A DNA stretch of 64,000 nt, from contig NZ_CP047027.1 of NCBI RefSeq assembly GCF_009797025.1, positions 1,984,001 to 2,048,000 on the forward strand, written 5' to 3'. The position numbers and the translations under genes were made by a program. Shown one piece after another: positions 62,381 through 64,000 of the stretch; position 1 is the stretch's first letter, and each line of letters starts with the position of its first letter. The notes beneath the pieces are model-generated. The model did no database searches, had not been told where the DNA came from, and saw nothing but the letters and a program-made list of their open reading frames with translations. This DNA is from Cellulophaga sp. L1A9 (GTDB lineage: Bacteria > Bacteroidota > Bacteroidia > Flavobacteriales > Flavobacteriaceae).

Positions 62381-63676
62381 ATGAAATACGATTTAATAAA
62401 AAATTCACTTTTTATAAAAAACAGAAAGAAATTTATGGCAGCTATGCTTCCTAAAAGTATAGCTGTTTTTAACTCTAACGATGTGTATCCTATAAGTGCA
62501 GATGCCACAATGCCTTTTGAGCAACACCGAGATATATTTTACCTTTCGGGAGCAGATCAAGAAGAAACTATTTTAGTTTTATTTCCTGATGCCTTAAATA
62601 AGAAACACCGCGAAGTACTTTTTGTTCGTGAAACAAATGAGCATATTGCGGTTTGGGAAGGAGAGAAACTGACGAAAGAAAAGGCAACTTTGGTTTCTGG
62701 GATAGAAACAGTATACTGGTTGTCCGATTTTGAAAAGATTTTCTTCGATTTGATGACGGAAGCAAGTACAATCTATTTTAATACTAATGAGCATTACCGC
62801 CAAGCGGTAGAAACGCAAACCAGAGAAGACCGTTTTATTCAGAAATGTAAATTACAATTCCCTGCACATCAATATGCAAAAAGCAATCCTATTTTACAGG
62901 AAATTAGAGGCGTAAAAGAACCGGAAGAATTGGCGTTAATGCAAACGGCTTGTAATATCACAGAAAAAGGATTTAGAAGATTGCTTGGTTTTGTTAAGCC
63001 AGATGTATGGGAGTATGAAATTGAAGCAGAACTCTTGTATGAATTTATTCGCAATAGATCTAAAGGTTTTGCGTATACCCCAATTATAGCATCAGGAAAT
63101 AATGCCAATGTACTTCATTATATAGAGAACAACCAGCAATGTAAAGCGGGCGATTTAATTTTGATGGATGTCGCAGCGGAATATGCCAACTACTCAAGTG
63201 ATTTGACTAGAACCATTCCTGTTAGTGGAAAATTTACGCCAAGACAAAGAGAAGTGTACGATGCTGTCCTACGTGTTAAAAATGAAGCAACTAATATGTT
63301 GGTTCCAGGAACTATCTGGTCAGAATATCATAAAGAAGTGGGTAAAATAATGACTTCGGAATTAATCGGACTTAAATTACTCGATAAGGCAGATGTGAAA
63401 AATGAAAATCCAGAATGGCCAGCTTATAAAAAATACTTCATGCATGGTACGAGTCACCATATAGGATTAAATACCCATGATTACGGTGCGTTAAAAACAC
63501 CAATGAAAGCAAATATGGTATTTACGGTGGAGCCAGGAATTTATATTCCAAATGAAAATATGGGAATTCGTTTAGAAGATGATGTCGTAATTCAAGAAAA
63601 AGGAGCTCCCTTTAATTTGATGCAAAACATTCCTATCGAAGCAGACGAGATTGAAAATTTAATGAATAAAAACTAA
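62381..63676 (+). CDS. pepP: Aminopeptidase P family (M24) metallopeptidase
   Basis: A 431-residue enzyme that removes N-terminal residues before proline. The N-terminal creatinase-like domain (about 1-170) is followed by the pita-bread domain with the five metal ligands: Asp in LILMDVAAEY, Asp in SSDLTRTIP, His in HGTSHHIGL, Glu in TVEPGIYIP and Glu in IRLEDDVVI. It is cytoplasmic, with no signal peptide. It is followed after nine bases by an amidohydrolase gene. Confidence 0.93.
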   Translation: MKYDLIKNSLFIKNRKKFMAAMLPKSIAVFNSNDVYPISADATMPFEQHRDIFYLSGADQEETILVLFPDALNKKHREVLFVRETNEHIAVWEGEKLTKEKATLVSGIETVYWLSDFEKIFFDLMTEASTIYFNTNEHYRQAVETQTREDRFIQKCKLQFPAHQYAKSNPILQEIRGVKEPEELALMQTACNITEKGFRRLLGFVKPDVWEYEIEAELLYEFIRNRSKGFAYTPIIASGNNANVLHYIENNQQCKAGDLILMDVAAEYANYSSDLTRTIPVSGKFTPRQREVYDAVLRVKNEATNMLVPGTIWSEYHKEVGKIMTSELIGLKLLDKADVKNENPEWPAYKKYFMHGTSHHIGLNTHDYGALKTPMKANMVFTVEPGIYIPNENMGIRLEDDVVIQEKGAPFNLMQNIPIEADEIENLMNKN

Positions 63677-63685
63677 TGTTTTCCA

Positions 63686-64000
63686 ATGATTATAGATGTT
63701 CATACGCATATAAATAACTACCATGAAGATCGTGTAGTTTCTCTTGAAGAGTGTTTAGATAAGCTTACACAGACCATGATTGAGAATAACGTAGATTATT
63801 CTTTGGTTCTAACCTCCTATAAGGTAAATGAACACAGGCCAAGTACAAAGCAAGTCGTTGAGGCCATAAGTGGGAGAGATAATTTGGGGGTTGTAGCAGG
63901 TATAAGCTACCTTAATTATACGTATAGAGACTTAAGAGAAATAGGCGATTATTTGGAGCAAGGACTGATAAAGGCCTTGAAATTTTATCCTGGATATGAG
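63686..64000 (+). CDS. Amidohydrolase family protein, N-terminal fragment
   Basis: An open frame from ATG 63686 to the window edge (105 codons). It begins MIIDVHTHINNYHED, whose His-x-His after a hydrophobic strand is the first metal site of amidohydrolase/TatD-type TIM barrels. It continues with YSLVLTSYKVNE and LIKALKFYPGYE, as in the amidohydrolase_2 group. The rest is outside the window. An ATG at 63676 in another frame leads to a quick stop and is rejected. It probably forms an operon with the aminopeptidase. Confidence 0.75.
   Translation, partial: MIIDVHTHINNYHEDRVVSLEECLDKLTQTMIENNVDYSLVLTSYKVNEHRPSTKQVVEAISGRDNLGVVAGISYLNYTYRDLREIGDYLEQGLIKALKFYPGYE

Overview
The window reads as chromosomal DNA of a gliding-type member of the Flavobacteriaceae (Bacteroidota). 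The evidence is the AT-rich sequence, type IX secretion and gliding proteins (an SprE/PorW start at the left edge, a PorP/SprF protein, a CHU_C-type C-terminal secretion domain), a SusC/SusD pair, flavobacterial families of unknown function (recognised from memory as DUF5687, DUF4254, DUF6427, DUF6341, DUF6909), a type-B sdhCAB operon, and Bacteroidota-style promoters (TTG or TTTG, 19-20 bp, TAnnTTTG). The genus cannot be settled from the sequence alone.

Left part (1-19.3 kb). The start of sprE is followed by three small overlapping genes: a 49-residue lipoprotein, a 4-TM protein and a 102-residue protein. Next come an ABC exporter (ATPase plus DUF5687 permease) and a PadR regulator driving two related membrane proteins, with a clear inverted-repeat operator in front. 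A ferredoxin-type reductase and a patatin phospholipase follow. A SusC-SusD-nucleoside hydrolase-kinase operon looks like a nucleoside scavenging locus; its kinase is broken by a one-base frameshift. A DUF2064 protein, a TetR regulator, a GT9 glycosyltransferase and the DUF4254/DUF6427/DUF6341 genes complete this part.

Polysaccharide locus (about 20.6-38.4 kb, all on the minus strand). It holds a UDP-glucuronate decarboxylase, a polyprenyl-phosphate sugar transferase, two GT2 enzymes, a Wzy_C-type ligase or polymerase, a second polymerase candidate, a sialyltransferase-like GT, a Wzx flippase, an O-acyltransferase, dTDP-rhamnose synthesis (rfbBACD) and a Wzz-like protein. Inside it, four genes joined by overlapping stop/start codons encode an aldolase fused to a sialyltransferase/MptE-like Rossmann domain, a NeuA/KdsB-type cytidylyltransferase, a HAD phosphatase and the flippase. 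No NeuB or KdsA synthase is present. I propose that this set makes and exports a CMP-activated ulosonic-acid-type sugar by an aldolase route; it is the best candidate here for an undescribed pathway.

Right part (38.4-64 kb). DUF6909, GH3-like and M23 peptidase genes face tatA. A 2713-residue secreted adhesin carries nearly identical 714-bp and 987-bp DNA repeats and is followed by its PorP/SprF partner and an OmpA-family protein. Then come sdhCAB, DUF2721, a cupin, a 948-residue Asp-box propeller protein, an M24 aminopeptidase P and the start of an amidohydrolase. No rRNA, tRNA, insertion sequence, prophage or CRISPR array was recognised.
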